Below are positions 31,500 to 43,711 of a stretch of DNA of 64,000 nucleotides, in pieces. This DNA comes from Haematococcus lacustris. Lineage: Eukaryota; Chlorophyta; Chlorophyceae; Chlamydomonadales; Haematococcaceae. Every line of letters begins with the position of its first letter. Within the stretch, counting starts at the first letter, position 1. The stretch covers positions 4,946,390 to 5,010,389 of the forward strand of contig JASKMD010000003.1 of assembly GCA_030144725.1 (NCBI GenBank), written 5' to 3'. The notes beneath the pieces are model-generated. The model worked only from the letters and a program-made list of their open reading frames with translations. It was not told the DNA's origin and searched no databases. The translations under genes and the position numbers were made by a program.

Positions 31500-34010
31500 G
31501 GAGCTGGTAGCATAGAGCAGACAGCATGGAGCGGGCAGCATGGAGCGGGTGGTGCTGCCAGTGGTAACGGTGCTGCATCTAGTGCTGTTGTTGTTGCTGC
31601 TGCTTGAGCTGCTGAGCAGCCTAGTAGTAGCAACCAACCCACAGGACATGGGGCAGGGGCAGCAAGTCACCTCCTTCCCCCCCTCCCCTCACCCTCACCC
31701 CACGGCTCACGCTGCAGCCCCCTCCCTACCCCACCCAGCAGCCCTTGGCGTACCAGCTTGGAGCGACAGGGATAGGTGCACCTAGCAGCAAGCTCTGCTG
31801 CTTATGGAGCATGGCCGGCTGCTTGTCTGGCTGCGGCACATGATTGTTGTGTGCAAGGAGGCATGCGGTGAGCCTGAGCCGCATGGTGAGGCTGAGTCAG
31901 GGCAGCTGCAGCAGTCATTGCAGTTAGGGCGGTTGTTCAATATCAAACAACACATGCAAAGGCTACACATACAACTTGTATACATACAACACTTACCAAT
32001 TGTAACACCCTTGTAATCCCTTGTAACATGGTGGCCATGTAATGTTATCCAACTAGTTATGTAATTCCTAACCGTTGAGAGCTAACCTAACTAGACTTCC
32101 AGAGTCACCTAGTCCCAACCTATGCATACCTATGCATGTAACCAGCCGCATCCCTAGGTGCCTATCTCCTGGTTGGAATAGTAGCTCTTTGCTAAAGCCC
32201 AGGCCAAGTAGGAAGGGCCGCGCCTAAGCCTAAGCCTTTCCAGCCTAAACACTGCTAGCACCGCCCTGCCTCCTAGCCAACACAACTGCTGTGGTACAAT
32301 CCGATGTAAGCCAACACAGTTGGTGTGGTTGATGTCAGCCAACACAGTTGATGTCAGCCAACACGACTACCGTAGTGACTGTGGCACACTGTGGACACCA
32401 CCCCGCCTTACCACTAGCTGGTGGTGTTGTCCATACAAGGAGCATGTGGCGCACCACACCCTAGCATGTGGCTGGATCTGGTGAGCCTCCACTATAGGTA
32501 CCGTCCGTAGTCCAGCTAGCTGTGACACATTGGGTGCGGATCACTGCCAGGCCTGCACTTGCTAAGAATGACCGTGATGCATACATGCAAAGGGGGTATG
32601 TAGCAGGTGGCTACCACGTTCGCAGCATTAGCGCAAGACCGCGGGGTGGTGTTGTCCATACAAGGGGCGTAAGTATTATATGTGATTGCGATTCATTGCT
32701 CATGACCACCACTGTCACCAATACATCTTCATCTTACATCTTCTTCATTACATCTTGACCATTCACTGCTTACAAATCATGGTGTGTGGCATGGAATTGA
32801 ACGGAAGCTCAGGACAGCCATGCTGCTTATTGCTGATACAGGGCTGCATTGCCACACATACAACCTGCTGTCCATGCATGCTGCTCATGGACTACAACCT
32901 GCTGCTGCTGCTCATGCACTGCAGCCTAGGCGGTGGCTGTGTTGTGGCGGGTAGGGGGAAAATGGAAGGGAAGAGGAGGTGCCCGTCAGACCTGCAACCA
33001 AGGGACGTGCACGTGAGGGAGGGGGATCAGGGCTGGGTATTGGGTGTCAGTCACTTACTGGCAGGCAATTGGCCATGAGATGACGAATGAGAGGGGGCAG
33101 GGAGAAGAGGGAGAAGAGGGGGCTTGCTCCTAGCTGCTGGGTAGGGTAGGGAGGTGGGGGGTTAGGGGAGGCAGGTAGGGGAGGGAGGTGAGGGGGAGAT
33201 GAGGAGGACGAAGTGGGGGCGCAGGAGACTGGGAGGTGTTGGTAATGGTACAGGGTTAGGAAGGGGCCAAGGAATAGGAGTGTGCTTGTTAGACCTGCAA
33301 CAAGCAAGAGGCATGCTTGTTATCAACAATCAAGGACATGCATGACTAGAGGTGGGCAGGCTGGCCAAACACGCCAGCGACGCCTGGCTGCCGCTCCTGG
33401 CTGGGCTGGGGACGAGGCAAGGGCGGAAACGGAACTGGGCATTTCACCTACCACAACATTAAGGTGACATCACAACATTAACATAAGAACACAACACAAC
33501 AGCAATGTTGGCTCATGCTCAAGGCTGTTGCCAGACTGCTGGCAAGCATGGAGGCATGGCTGCAACAGCCTATGCTAGCGCCACACACCTGCTGCCTTGA
33601 CCTGGGCAATCAACATGTCATGGACATGTCATAAGGTTGGGCTCAGCTGCCGCTCCTGGCTGCTGCTCCTGGCTGCTGCTCCTGGCTGTTGCTCCTGGCT
33701 GCTGCTCCTGGCTGCTGCTCCTGGCTGCTGCTCCTTGCTCCTTCTAGCGGCTGCTCACGGCTACTCTGGGGAGGGGAGGGGAGGGGCAATGGGGAAGGAG
33801 GGTATCATTAAACTGGGGCTGGGCTGGGCGTGGGGAGTTTGTTGACGGATTGGGAGGGGGTGGGCATATAGGGAAGGGGGGGGGAGGGGCCAGTGGTGGT
33901 AGTGGGAAAGGGGAATGGGTGTGGCCATTACAACCTGCAGCAAACAAGGGCATGCTAGCGGTCAGACTAGGTATATAAAGCCACATAGTTGCAAGGGATA
34001 GCCACTTACC
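31500..34010. other. Interior of the foldback element, no gene recognised
   Basis: Short frames only. Contains a GGCTGCTGCTCCT run (33640-33735) and G/C-skewed tracts (33070-33250, 33770-33910) that look like intron-type polypyrimidine sequence on the minus strand. Confidence 0.45.
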
Positions 34011-34039
34011 GTGTGCACTGCAGCACATGTCCTCCAGCC

Positions 34040-34290
34040 TGCTGCTGCTGCTCATGCACTACAGCCTGCTGCTGCTGCTCATGCACTGCAGCCTGCAGCT
34101 GCTGCTCATGCATTGCAGCCTGCTGCTGTTGCTCATGCATTGCAGCCTGCTGCTGCTGCTCATGCACTGCAGCCTGCTGCTGCTGCTCATGCATTGCAGC
34201 CTGCTGCTGCTGCTCATGCACTGCAGCCTGCTGCTGCTGCTCATGCACTGCAGCCTGCACTGCAGCCTGCTGTTGCTCATGCACTGCAGC
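34040..34290. repeat. Tandem repeat in right arm of foldback
   Basis: Inverse of 30715-30995 with a slightly different copy number and order of variants, so the arms have diverged by repeat slippage. Confidence 0.85.
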
Positions 34291-35570
34291 ATATACACTT
34301 GTGTACCGCAGTTGCTGCGTCCTTGCTGCGTCTTGTAGCGTTCGTCGCTCGTCGTGTATACTTGGAAATGCCCGGACTCGAAATGCGAGCTCGGAATTGA
34401 GGACTAAACTGAACTGGGCACACAGCCACGAGCTTACATTCGTTAATGCGGGTGGCTCTGGGGCATTGTCCTGGTCAGCCTGAGGCTCTGCGTTACGAGC
34501 TGGTGGGTGCTAACCACGCCGTTTAGGTGCGTTTCTTAAGCCCTTGCTGGGTCGCATTGAAGGGCCTGCAGCTGGGTCGCTACTAATGGCGCTGCATCTG
34601 GGTCGCTTCTAATAGCGCTGCAAACATCCTGCTGATGCCCTCTTCACTGCAGCAACAATCCTCGACGGAGGACGGGCAGAGCGGGCAGGCAGGGCGGAGA
34701 GGGCGGTTGACGGTTGGGCAAATGTACCCCTTTCCCTGCCGACAAAAAAGGTACTATTTGGGTACATTTTTCCGGGAGACCTGATTGTGCAAGCCCCGCA
34801 GGCTCGGACGCAACTACAGCAGGCTCAGTTGCTACAGATGTTGCAGGCCCCGCAGATTTAACCGCAGCAGGCCTCGCCGATGCCCATCAGCGAAGCCATC
34901 CAACTAAAGCGCGGCAGTTAACTATTATAACGCATGAAAACGGAACTAATTAACCACTTAACCACTTAATATTAAGCGCTGGTAACTATCTTTTTCTAGC
35001 CCTCTCGCTCTACCCTTCGTGGCTCTACCCCTTGCTTGATGTAGCCCCATTGCGGGCCCGCGGCGTGGTCCTGCCTAAAAAGTGCATCGACCCCTTTACT
35101 GGGTACGCGATAGCTATTCCTCACTACACACACAAGCACACAGCCGTTTAGTGTTTGCTCGCGGTATTACCATTTGTGCACTACACAGAGAGCAACTTTG
35201 CTCATCTCGCATCGTTTGTGCTTAAGAACCACACCATTGGCCTTCGCTGGGTACGCAGATGCAACACCAATCAAACTGCGTCTTTGTGCAATTTGGTCGC
35301 GGTCCACTGCGGGGCCGGGCCCCAGCGACCCAGTCATAGCCGTTTTGCTGTAATACAGCTGTTCCGGAGCCACTACGGCTTGTTGGCATATGTTGCTGCC
35401 TGCCCGCGTGCCTCCCGGCTGAAAGTGCCAATGTGAGGCGATTGCGGTTGCGACCCGTGCGCTGGGGTCGCACAGCTGCACTCATAGCAGTGTGGGTCAA
35501 AAAGAAGCCGCTTAATACACCTAAGGAACTTAATACGACCGGCCTTAATTTAATTAAGCTATTAAGTAGT

Positions 35571-35769
35571 AGATAATGGTGTCGCGGGTCGTTTTAGGCG
35601 GTTTAAAAAGGCGAGGTCGAGGCCCTGGCGCGGGGCAGCTCGAGACCGAAGCCAGCGGACACGGAGCGTAGCGACGTGGCCGCTGGCTGAGGTCGAGAGC
35701 TGTCCCGCGCCAGGGCCGAGATCGAGCCTTTTTCAACTGCCTAAAACGGCCCAGGCGACTCCATTATCT
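35571..35769. mobile_element. 199-bp foldback MITE
   Basis: AGATAATGGTGTCGC at the left pairs with GCGACTCCATTATCT at the right. The arms continue through CGTTTTAGGCGGTT / AACTGCCTAAAACGG and an AAAAAGGC pair. AGT (or TA) flanks both sides as a possible target duplication. The centre is GC-rich and itself palindromic (CAGCGGACAC, GTGGCCGCTGG). Confidence 0.7.
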
Positions 35770-35772
35770 AGT

Positions 35773-35970
35773 GTAATTGAGTTTTACGTAGGCGAAGCTC
35801 TATTGGCGCGGCGAAGCCGCGCAATGTGATGCTTCTTGTCACCTGCGATGGTGTTCGCCGGCTGTTACGTGTTCGTTGGCAACCACTTTTGTTAATACAC
35901 CAGGTCGCTGCAGTTAACGATTCTTAAAACGAGGTCTATTAAAGGTTACAATTGAGTAAAACTCAATTAC
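35773..35970. mobile_element. 198-bp TIR MITE
   Basis: Ends GTAATTGAGTTTTAC and GTAAAACTCAATTAC (15-bp perfect inverse). No coding content. Lies 3 bp from the previous MITE. Confidence 0.6.
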
Positions 35971-36139
35971 GTTAATATTAAGCGGAGGAACCGCACCTTA
36001 CGCCTGACCCTGGAGCCCATTGGGCTACATTCCACAACAGGTAGGTCAGCCTCAGAAGGCCTGAGGCAAGAAGTACCAGCAGGGAGCCACGACAATAGTT
36101 CTAAGGGGGTTAAATTGCAAGATCGTCTATATATGTGCG

Positions 36140-38196
36140 TCAGGCGTTCCCAACATGGGGTTGGCAATCTTCATGCAACTGCAGCCCACCTACTCAATCT
36201 TTTGATGTAACGTTTGTTGCGTCTGCAGCGATGTGATATTGCGCGTTTAATGTAAGACTGGAATTGCCATCGGAGTCTTTCGATGCGGGCAGCCACATGT
36301 GACCCCGAATGTGTCCCAATCGCAGACCGTGGTTAGCTACACTGGTAAGCTACGTCCTTGGCTATCCGTTAGCGATGCACGACATGTCGGTGGCGCACAC
36401 CACTGAAGTCCGGCAAACATGGCTGCGCGAGGTTCCTGATGGTGCAGGCCGCTTGGCGAGGATGTGAAGGAACCCCGGTTTGTGTGTGGCAGCGCTGTAT
36501 CGCTGTAATGGTGGGCGGCACAGTAGGGACTAGTCACCCCCTCCAGCTATGATCCGCTTTATGTTTTGCACCATTGAACAAACAGCCTGACCTCACACAT
36601 ACCATTTGTAGCATACTCATTAACGCGTCCATGGCACTATGCAACTCAATCATTGGGTTTGTATGTGACAAGTTATACCGCTTACAAGGTACACATGCTG
36701 ATGGCTACAGGTGCACGAGGAGCCGACTGAGCTTGGCTTACCACTCCGCTCCGTGGCCACCACCAACACATCCTAACCCACCACCTCCCAACCTCGTCTA
36801 CCCCGCCCAGCTCCCAGTAGCCCCTCCTCCCAGCCTGCCATCAGCCTCCTGCCCCCTAACTCTCCTTCTCCCCGCCTCCTACCTCTCCCCTACCTCTCCT
36901 TCACCCATCTCCCCCCTACCTCTCCTTCACCCATCTCCGTATCCATCACCCCCCATCACCCTGACCACCGAGCCAAGCCCGTAGCCCCGCTCAGCCACCT
37001 CTTGATCCCAAACCATGAAGAAGAAGAAATTAAGCAAGGCAAAGAGTGCTCATCTCCATGCACTAAACAAGTCGCCAAGGGCTGGCTATCTGCATTGCCC
37101 TAACAACATCAAGGCTGCAGCTTGTACGGCACAAGCGACAAACCGTGATCTGCAGGCTGAGGTGCAGCGGTTGAGGGATGTGGAGCAGTCCCTTATGGGC
37201 ACAGTGGATGGGTTGCAGGGCGACCTAGGCGACCTGCAGGCAGCACACCAAAGCCTGCAGGGTGAGCACATGGCTTTGCAGCAGGTGGCATGCAGAGCGG
37301 CAGCTACCAATCACTCCCTACGGGCTGCTCGACACCGCCTCCAGGGTCAGGTGCATATCTACCGGAACAAACACCGCCCCCACCGCTCCCCACTCACCTT
37401 CAAGCAGAGGCAGCAGCTGCTGGTTTTGGAGCAACACCCCGTCTCAGTGGAGGTGTTGAGGCGGTGTGCAGAGGCTGGCTACGGAAGGCTGGATAGCCAT
37501 GGCCGGCCCATGGGCAGCATGGCGGAGCAGCTCAGCCCAGCACCCTCACCAACTGACATCTTCATTCCAACTCAAGAGAGCCCTGTGGGGAGGCCAGCAG
37601 CCCGGACTGCACCCTACAATGCTCACCACTGCTTGAGCACCGTCAGGTTGCATCTAGAGACAGGTGTCAGCCGCCGTGCCATCTCCAAGTGCCGACACTT
37701 CTTCGTCTCTGAGCAGTGCGTCCTCCCCAACCCTCACCAGCCAGGCAGCAAAGCAAGGTGAGACAACACCACGTACTGCACCTAGCACCTTGTTTAAGCG
37801 TAGTAGAGCAGCCGGTAATGCACTAGCGCCAGCAGCAGCTCCAAAAGCTCATAGTGGTATCCAGTCGTCACGACTGCCGTCGTCGCGTCCACATGCCAAA
37901 AGCAAAACATGTTCCGACTGCTGCTGCGTGTTGCAGGTGCCACTCACAACAGCGTGGCGAAGCGTGCTAGTGCGGCGCGCCTCACATGTGGCGAAATCGC
38001 ATGAATTCAAATGCTTATCTTTGGACAGGCACTGAGCACCGCTGAGAGCGAGATAGTTTTTGCTGCGTCTGCCAATTCGTAGATATGACTCTCCTCTGTT
38101 CAAAGCACTGTTTACATATATTTTTGACTGAGTGGCTGCGGAGATACGGGCTTCGTATCACAGGGGGTGGGTTTTCAGGTAGTTGGGAACGCCTGA
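36140..38196 (+). mobile_element. T2: 2.06-kb DNA transposon, TCAG-end/7-bp-TSD family
   Basis: Starts TCAGGCGTTCCCAAC and ends GTTGGGAACGCCTGA. The 7-bp duplication ATGTGCG is at 36133-36139 and 38197-38203. The empty site TCTAAATATGTGCGGGCTAT is present at 41631-41650. Left ~1.1 kb and right ~450 bp are near-identical to T1; the middle is deleted differently. Confidence 0.88.
37015..37761 (+). pseudogene. T2 transposon protein, N-terminal half
   Basis: 248 codons from MKKKKLSKAKSAHLHALN. Basic N-terminus, HCPNN motif with two nearby Cys, a coiled coil (about residues 40-90), then a region absent from T1: YRNKHRPHRSPLTFKQRQQL, YNAHHCLSTVRLHLETGVS and SRRAISKCRHFF, the last looking like a small helix-turn-helix. 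Homology to T1 returns at GGCAGCAAAGCAAGGTGAGAC (37743), where the remaining gene has been deleted. DNA binding is an inference from the basic and HTH-like parts. Confidence 0.55.
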
Positions 38197-38203
38197 ATGT
38201 GCG

Positions 38204-39119
38204 GGCTATAGTTGGGCAACTATATAGTTGCCCAACTATAGCCCGTACATATATAGACGATCTTGTATAGTGCTATATCCTGTATAGTGCTATATAGCAC
38301 TATACAAAGCCGTTGCACTGTAGCTGTGCAGGAGACCACCAAGCATAACAAGGAGGTGCTCGTCTACTGATAGCTGACTGGTGTGCCGGGTGAGCTTCAC
38401 ATATAGCTGAACATGAGATAATCTTCACCTTGTGAACCATGTGGCTCCTATCTGGCGACATTACCTGAGGGGCAATGACCCCAGACTGCCATGACCATGA
38501 CCGCCAGCCTGGTACCTCAATGACCCGGCTAGTAAACATCGTATGCATACTCGCTACTGCTGGGCCCTTTATTTGAAGGCCATTGAAAATCTGAATGAAA
38601 ATCTGATATTTTCACAACACTGATTGAAGGCCTCCGTTAAAGGCTTGCCCGTGTACATTCTCCCAGCCAACCACCACCCCCGGCTCAAGGCCACCATGGA
38701 TAACAAGGGCAACATGAAGAATAGAAACAAAGCAAAGCTGGAAGCAAAGCCAAACGCTGCTGGGGCAGTGGGCTTCATCCTTTGGCAGCCAGGAGCCTCA
38801 TTAATGGCCAATTAACGGCCCAGCAACGCTTGGCCCAGGCGCCCTGACAGCCTGCTTGGCCACCCAGTGTCAGCTCCTGTCAACCAGCAATATCTCCACC
38901 TCCTTGCCACTCACACAGCCCATCTCCCAACTGGCTGCCAACATGACGCCCCATTGACATGCTGCAACAGTCAAATGGCACACTGCAATCTGCGACACAC
39001 CCCTAGTTCCAGCCAGGCACATACTAATCACACTCTTTCAGAACTGTGAGTCATTACTCGCATGATCAAGGTGATGGCCCCACCCGCCCCGCCCCGCCCT
39101 GCCCCAACCCTACTGCAGC
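38204..39119. other. Duplicated spacer with palindromic CTATAGTTGGGCAACTATA
   Basis: 38204-38620 matches 41640-41830 in part. The sequence GGGCTATAGTTGGGCAACTA and its inverse form a 40-bp hairpin (38204-38250). From 38840 the text matches 42000-42110 and 52200-52340. No gene. Confidence 0.5.
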
Positions 39120-39415
39120 CCTATTGCGTAGTTAGCAATAATGCCTGCAGTACACTGCTCAGCACACAACACCATGCCCAGCAATGCCACTGCAGCACCC
39201 TGTCACCACCTCCATGGCACGGCCTGCAGCAGCTCAGTCCTTGTAGCAGCCAGGTGTGAGCACTGTATGATTGGTGGCGGGCAGGGTAGCATGGCTGTAC
39301 GTCACACCAACTGCTGTACTCGTCATTAGTCATACAAGTCAGTGGTCATTGCCTCCCCTTGCCACAAGTGCCATTGGCCTGGACACCGTGCATAGTCACT
39401 GTACTGGGCATTGCC

Positions 39416-41181
39416 TCAGTAGTAGTGATATGGTCCACAACGGGAAAGAAGAGGACGATGGTCATAGGGTGTGAAGGCTCTCCTTGCCATTGGCCTGTAT
39501 GCAGCCCGGCTACGAATGGTAGATGTAGAAAACAAGGCCTGTAAAGCACGCAGCTTATCTTCAGCGAGTAGAGCCCCACGGAAGGTGCTGATGCTGACCA
39601 TTGTACAGCTAGGTTCCAGGCCTTGCAGTGCTTGGCGCCTGGCAGGTGCCTGGCCCCTGGTTGTCAGCCCCTGCTGCTCCTCCCCTCCAGGGCTACGGTC
39701 AGTCACCCCTGCCACAGGGTGCCCCTCTGGGCTGCTGCTGCTGTGGCTGCTGTGGCTGCTGCTGGTCGCTGCATGGGCCGCTGCTGATCTCATTGCTTGA
39801 GGGCTCAAGGCAATGCTCGATCAGACGCTTTGCACCACTCTCGTGTAAGCATACATCCTTCACCACAACCCCCGCCCCCGCATTGCGCCCCCACAGGTTC
39901 AACAGGGCGGCCATCCCTTCTGTCCCATCCTTCAATCCTCGTATCAACGGATTCAACGCCTTCAACCGCAATGGATGTGTGAGGCTGTGCAGGGGCAGCC
40001 GTGCTGCTGCTGCCCAGTCCATGTGTGTAACCTCCAGCTCCCGCCAGCTGCAGGTAGCAGTGGCCCTGGACTCTGTCAGGTGTCAATCCCATGAACACGC
40101 AGCCGGGTGACCTGGGTCAGCGCCAGAAGCTCATCCAGGGCCTGCTGCCCCACCTCATACCCGGTGAGCGCTAGGGTATGCAAGCTGGGCAGGTGGGCCA
40201 GCTCAGGCAGCACCGTCCCCTCCAACTGCACATGAGAACAGTTCACCTCACAGCACAGTTCCAGTTGCTGCAGACTCGTCTGTACACTGACAGCTGCTGC
40301 CAGATCACTGATGTGCTCACTGGTTTCATCATCCCACGTACCCACGTACTGCTGAACCCACATATTGCCAGCTGTGTGAGATTGGGGTCTAAGGGCCCAG
40401 GGCAGAGTGAATGAAACCGCTTGGCATCCAAGCGCAGTCCCTGCAGCCTGCTGCCAGTGAAGGGGCTGGTGCTGCAGGGCTCCTTGCCACATGCGATGCA
40501 GCAGTGGGAGATGTCCAGGTGCTGCAGGCGTGGGTGTAGAGCAGGGTGGCTGACCAGCTGCTCCAGCTGCATGGATGTCAGCTCAAGGCCTGCCAGGGGA
40601 AGGTGAGTCAGGGAGGGGAAGGAGGCAGCCAGGGCTGCGCAGTATGCGGGCTGCCAAGGGCAGGGTAACACCACTTGCGTGGCACCCAGCAAGGTGTATG
40701 CAGGTTTAAACATGAGGCTGAGACTATCCACTGCGGGACACAGCTCCACTGCGCCCAGTGTCCTGACGACCAAGCTGGCAGCTAACGACACTGAAGCATC
40801 ACACCATGCTGCCAGCAGCTCCATAACAAGAACCGGGTCTGCGCCCAGTGTCAGGTTCAGAGGCTGCTGCCTGATCAGCAGAGAATGGGCCAGGAAGGGA
40901 GCTATGCATTGCTGGTCCTCTGATTTTGAACCAGATGACTCGAAATCAGACTCAAAATCAGATGACTCAGACTGTGAGGAGCCAGAGGCTGCCTTAGAGT
41001 CGTAGAACCCCCGTGGAAAGGTAATGCTGATTGTGGACACATGCTGCAGCAGGGCTGTGGCCAGGCGCTTGCAGGTCTGGAAGACATGCCGCTTGCTGTC
41101 CTTATCATCCAGCTGCCTCAGGACTGCTCCCAACAGCTCATCGGGCAGGTCCAGGAGCTGGGGGTTGCGGCACGTGGCCAT
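39416..41181 (-). pseudogene. F-box/LRR-like copy C, several frameshifts
   Basis: Begins MATCRNPQLLDLPDELLGAV at 41181 with an intact F-box and LRRs for about 280 codons. The frame is lost near 40350, where extra sequence lies before the VSVQTSLQQLEL motif. It resumes in a second frame and is lost again at 40083-40095, where one G is missing from the GIGHLTES motif. It resumes in a third frame (MDWAAAARLPLHS...) and shifts once more near 39780 before the conserved end PYHYY. At least three lesions make it a pseudogene. It also has an acidic Glu/Ser/Asp repeat (SDFESDFESSGSKSED) after the F-box. Confidence 0.8.
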
Positions 41182-41196
41182 TGCCTGAGAATTCTA

Positions 41197-41345
41197 ACAG
41201 ATCAAGCCCTGCACTGCGAGCAAGCGATGGTGCCGTGTCGCCATTGCTCGCAAAACATTGCACCACAACCAGCAAGCGGCTGTCGCACACGCTGCATCCT
41301 GGACCGCACCTGGAATGCCAGCACTGCTCCTTGAGGATGGAATGG
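41197..41345 (-). promoter_or_regulatory. Conserved upstream block, copy C
   Basis: Same block as at 1300-1470, retained although the gene is broken. Confidence 0.4.
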
Positions 41346-41349
41346 CCTG

Positions 41350-42590
41350 CAAGCCCACAGCAATCCTCGCTGAGCTGCGAGCTGCGAGCTGAGTCAGCTA
41401 GCGGATCCAGCTTGATGTGCCTCACGGCTAGGGGTAAAGGAAACCCTGACCTGCCCTCTCACCTGGCCCAGAGCAGCAGGTCACCCCCGCCAGCACCGCC
41501 CCCTGAAGCCCCTACATAGGTAGTGGCTGGTGAAAATGTGCGGGCCTGACTTGCTTGTTCCATGCTTTCTGCAATTCAAAGCCAACGCTCCGGTGTGGGT
41601 TAAACTGCAGGGGGTTAAACTGCAAAGACCGTCTAAATATGTGCGGGCTATAGTTGTGCAACTACAGCACTATCCAAAGCCGATGTACTGTAGCTGTGCA
41701 GGAGACCACCCGCTAGAAGGAAGCATAAGAAGGAGGTGCTCGTCTACTGATAGCCGACTGATGTGCCGGGTGACGTTACAATTAGTAGGAGAGCCCGCAG
41801 ATGAGATTAACTTCAACTTGTGAACCCTATGCTTACTGCGTAACCCACCTAACCCACTGCCTGCTTTCCGTGCTACTCCACATCGCCTCAAAGCCACCAT
41901 GGGGCAGTAGGCTCCTGGGCATCCTCCTTTGGCGACCAGGAGCCTCAGGAATGGCTGAGCACGCAACGTTTGGCCCAATCGCCCTGATAGCCTGCTTGAC
42001 CACCCAGTGCCAGCTCCTGTCGCACCAGCAGTGTCTCCACCTCCTTGCCACACACAGCCCGCCTGCCAACTGGCGGTCCAATCAAGTGCTGCCGCAATCC
42101 AGTGGCACCAGGCTTGTGAAACTTTCAGATTTTCATTCAGATTTTCAATGAAAATTTTCATCTGACAATCTGAACGTTTTCACTGCACATCTGAAAGTGC
42201 CGGGTGCTGCCCCCGGTCAGATCGCAGATCGGGTGTTGCAGAGTGATTGGCTGTGCTGCGATTGGCTTGGCTAGCGCCAGCGCCTACAGCCACAGCGGAA
42301 GAAGCGCAAGCCAGAAAACGCCACAGATGGCGGATCCACGGACAGCATGGACGGCTTGCATCTTTAAGAATGGCTTGCATGTCTGACCTTTGGCAAACTA
42401 CGTAGTTCTGCATATCAACCAGTGCAGGCCTACAAACAAGCCGCGTCTAAAAGGATAGGCTGAGAAATAGCGGCATCCGCTCAGTTTCACTGACGATGAA
42501 ACTCTTTCAGTTTTTCAATTCTTTTCATTTCATTTCATTGAAAATCTGAAAAATGAAAATCTGAAAATCTGAAGATTCACAAGCCTGAGT
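41350..42590. other. Spacer with empty site of T2 and palindromic TTTCATT tracts
   Basis: No gene recognised. 41631-41650 is the T2 empty site. 42110-42180 and 42500-42585 carry inverted CATTTTCAGATTTTCA-type runs around an insert at about 42180-42490. Confidence 0.45.
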
Positions 42591-42717
42591 GGCACACTGC
42601 CGCGCACCCCTAGTTCCAGCAAAGCACTGACTGAATCACAACCCTTTGCAATTGTTGGTCATGGTGCGTGTGTCCAAGGTGTTGGCCCCATCCGCCCCGC
42701 CCCGCCCTGCCCCAGCC

Positions 42718-42999
42718 CTACTGCAGGCAGCAGTTGCCTTCAGCCTTGTCAGGCGTGGCGGGCAGGGGAGGGTGGTAGGGGGTGGGGCTGTGCGCCAGGG
42801 CAGTGGCGACCAGCACCTTGGGCTCAGGTGCTGCGGGGGGGTCCCGAGGGAGGGGCTGCAAGGGCACACCAGGGGCAGGGCAGGCAGGGGCTGCCACTGG
42901 GCTACCTGCCACCAAGCTGCTTGCTCTGCCTGGCTGTGAGGCAGCAGTGCAGGGCAGCTGGATACATGAGCACACAGCCACAGTCGCAGCCACACGACC
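42718..42999 (-). pseudogene. BROX-like last exon copy with intact frame
   Basis: 282 nt between a CACACGCCAG acceptor (minus strand) and TAG at 42718-42720. Encodes GRVAATVAV... through PPAAPEPKVLVATALAHSP to the C-terminal CCLQ, a CaaX-type prenylation signal. The upstream BROX exons are not adjacent, so it is probably an orphan duplicate even though its own frame is open. It also preserves the T1 empty site (42774-42793). Confidence 0.5.
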
Positions 43000-43711
43000 C
43001 TGGCGTGTGGGGCAGCAGGTGGGGCAGGTCAGGCGGAGTGGCAGCAGCAGGGTGACGTCACACCAGACCATACACAGCCCCCTGCCCTCAACCAGTTTGC
43101 TTGGCCCTGGCTCCGCCTCCCTTGCCCTCAGCCCTGCCCTGGCCACCGGGCAAGTCCTAGCTCCCAACCTCACCACACCACCACAAGCTCAGTTTCTTCA
43201 GCCTCCTGCCACCATGACTCACACAGGCAATGTCACCATTTACATGGCACGCCCAACTAAACTGCCATACTCTGTCACTTGCATGCTGCAACAAGCTGCT
43301 GCCACATTGCTACATTGCACTTCAAAACCCTGCTCACCTATGCTGGAGCTGGGAGTTGTCAGCAATCATGTCAGCAAAACCAGCAACAATGCCTGCGGTG
43401 CACTGCTCAGAACACCACACCATGCCCAGCAACGCCCCTGCAACACTATGCCACCACCTTGATGGCACGGCCTGCAGCAGCGCAGTCCTTGCAGCAGCAG
43501 CTGTGAGCATTGCATGACTGGTGGCGGGCAGGGTAGCATGGCTGTATGTCACATCATTTGCCGTCCTTGCCCTTGTCATTAGTAATAAAAGTCAATGGTC
43601 ATTGCTGCCCCCTCCTTTGGCCTGGACACCGTGCATAGTGTATAGTCACCGTGCATAGTGCATAGTCACTGAGCACAGTCACCGTGCATAGTCACTGTGC
43701 CGGGCACTGCC

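Larger units (their letters stand above)
30221..34783. mobile_element. 4.6-kb foldback element with ~770-bp inverted arms
   Basis: The left arm (30221-30995) and right arm (34015-34783) are inverted copies, from CAGGTCTCCCGG and AATGTACCCAAATAGTACC at the tips through a hexanucleotide-rich tandem region. No clear target duplication was found. The same GCAGATGTTGCA-type sequence lies outside both tips, so it sits within an older repeat. The centre holds the module shared with C1 (31180-31500), a poly-C run (31082-31100) and CT-rich tracts. Confidence 0.65.
34955..35996. repeat. AT-rich element with GCGGTTCC end (copy 2), carrying two MITEs
   Basis: 34955-35560 repeats 29225-29830. The right end AATATTAAGCGGAGGAACCGC (35976-35996) matches 29846-29866. 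Between them two small palindromic elements are inserted (35571-35769 and 35773-35970). Confidence 0.6.
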
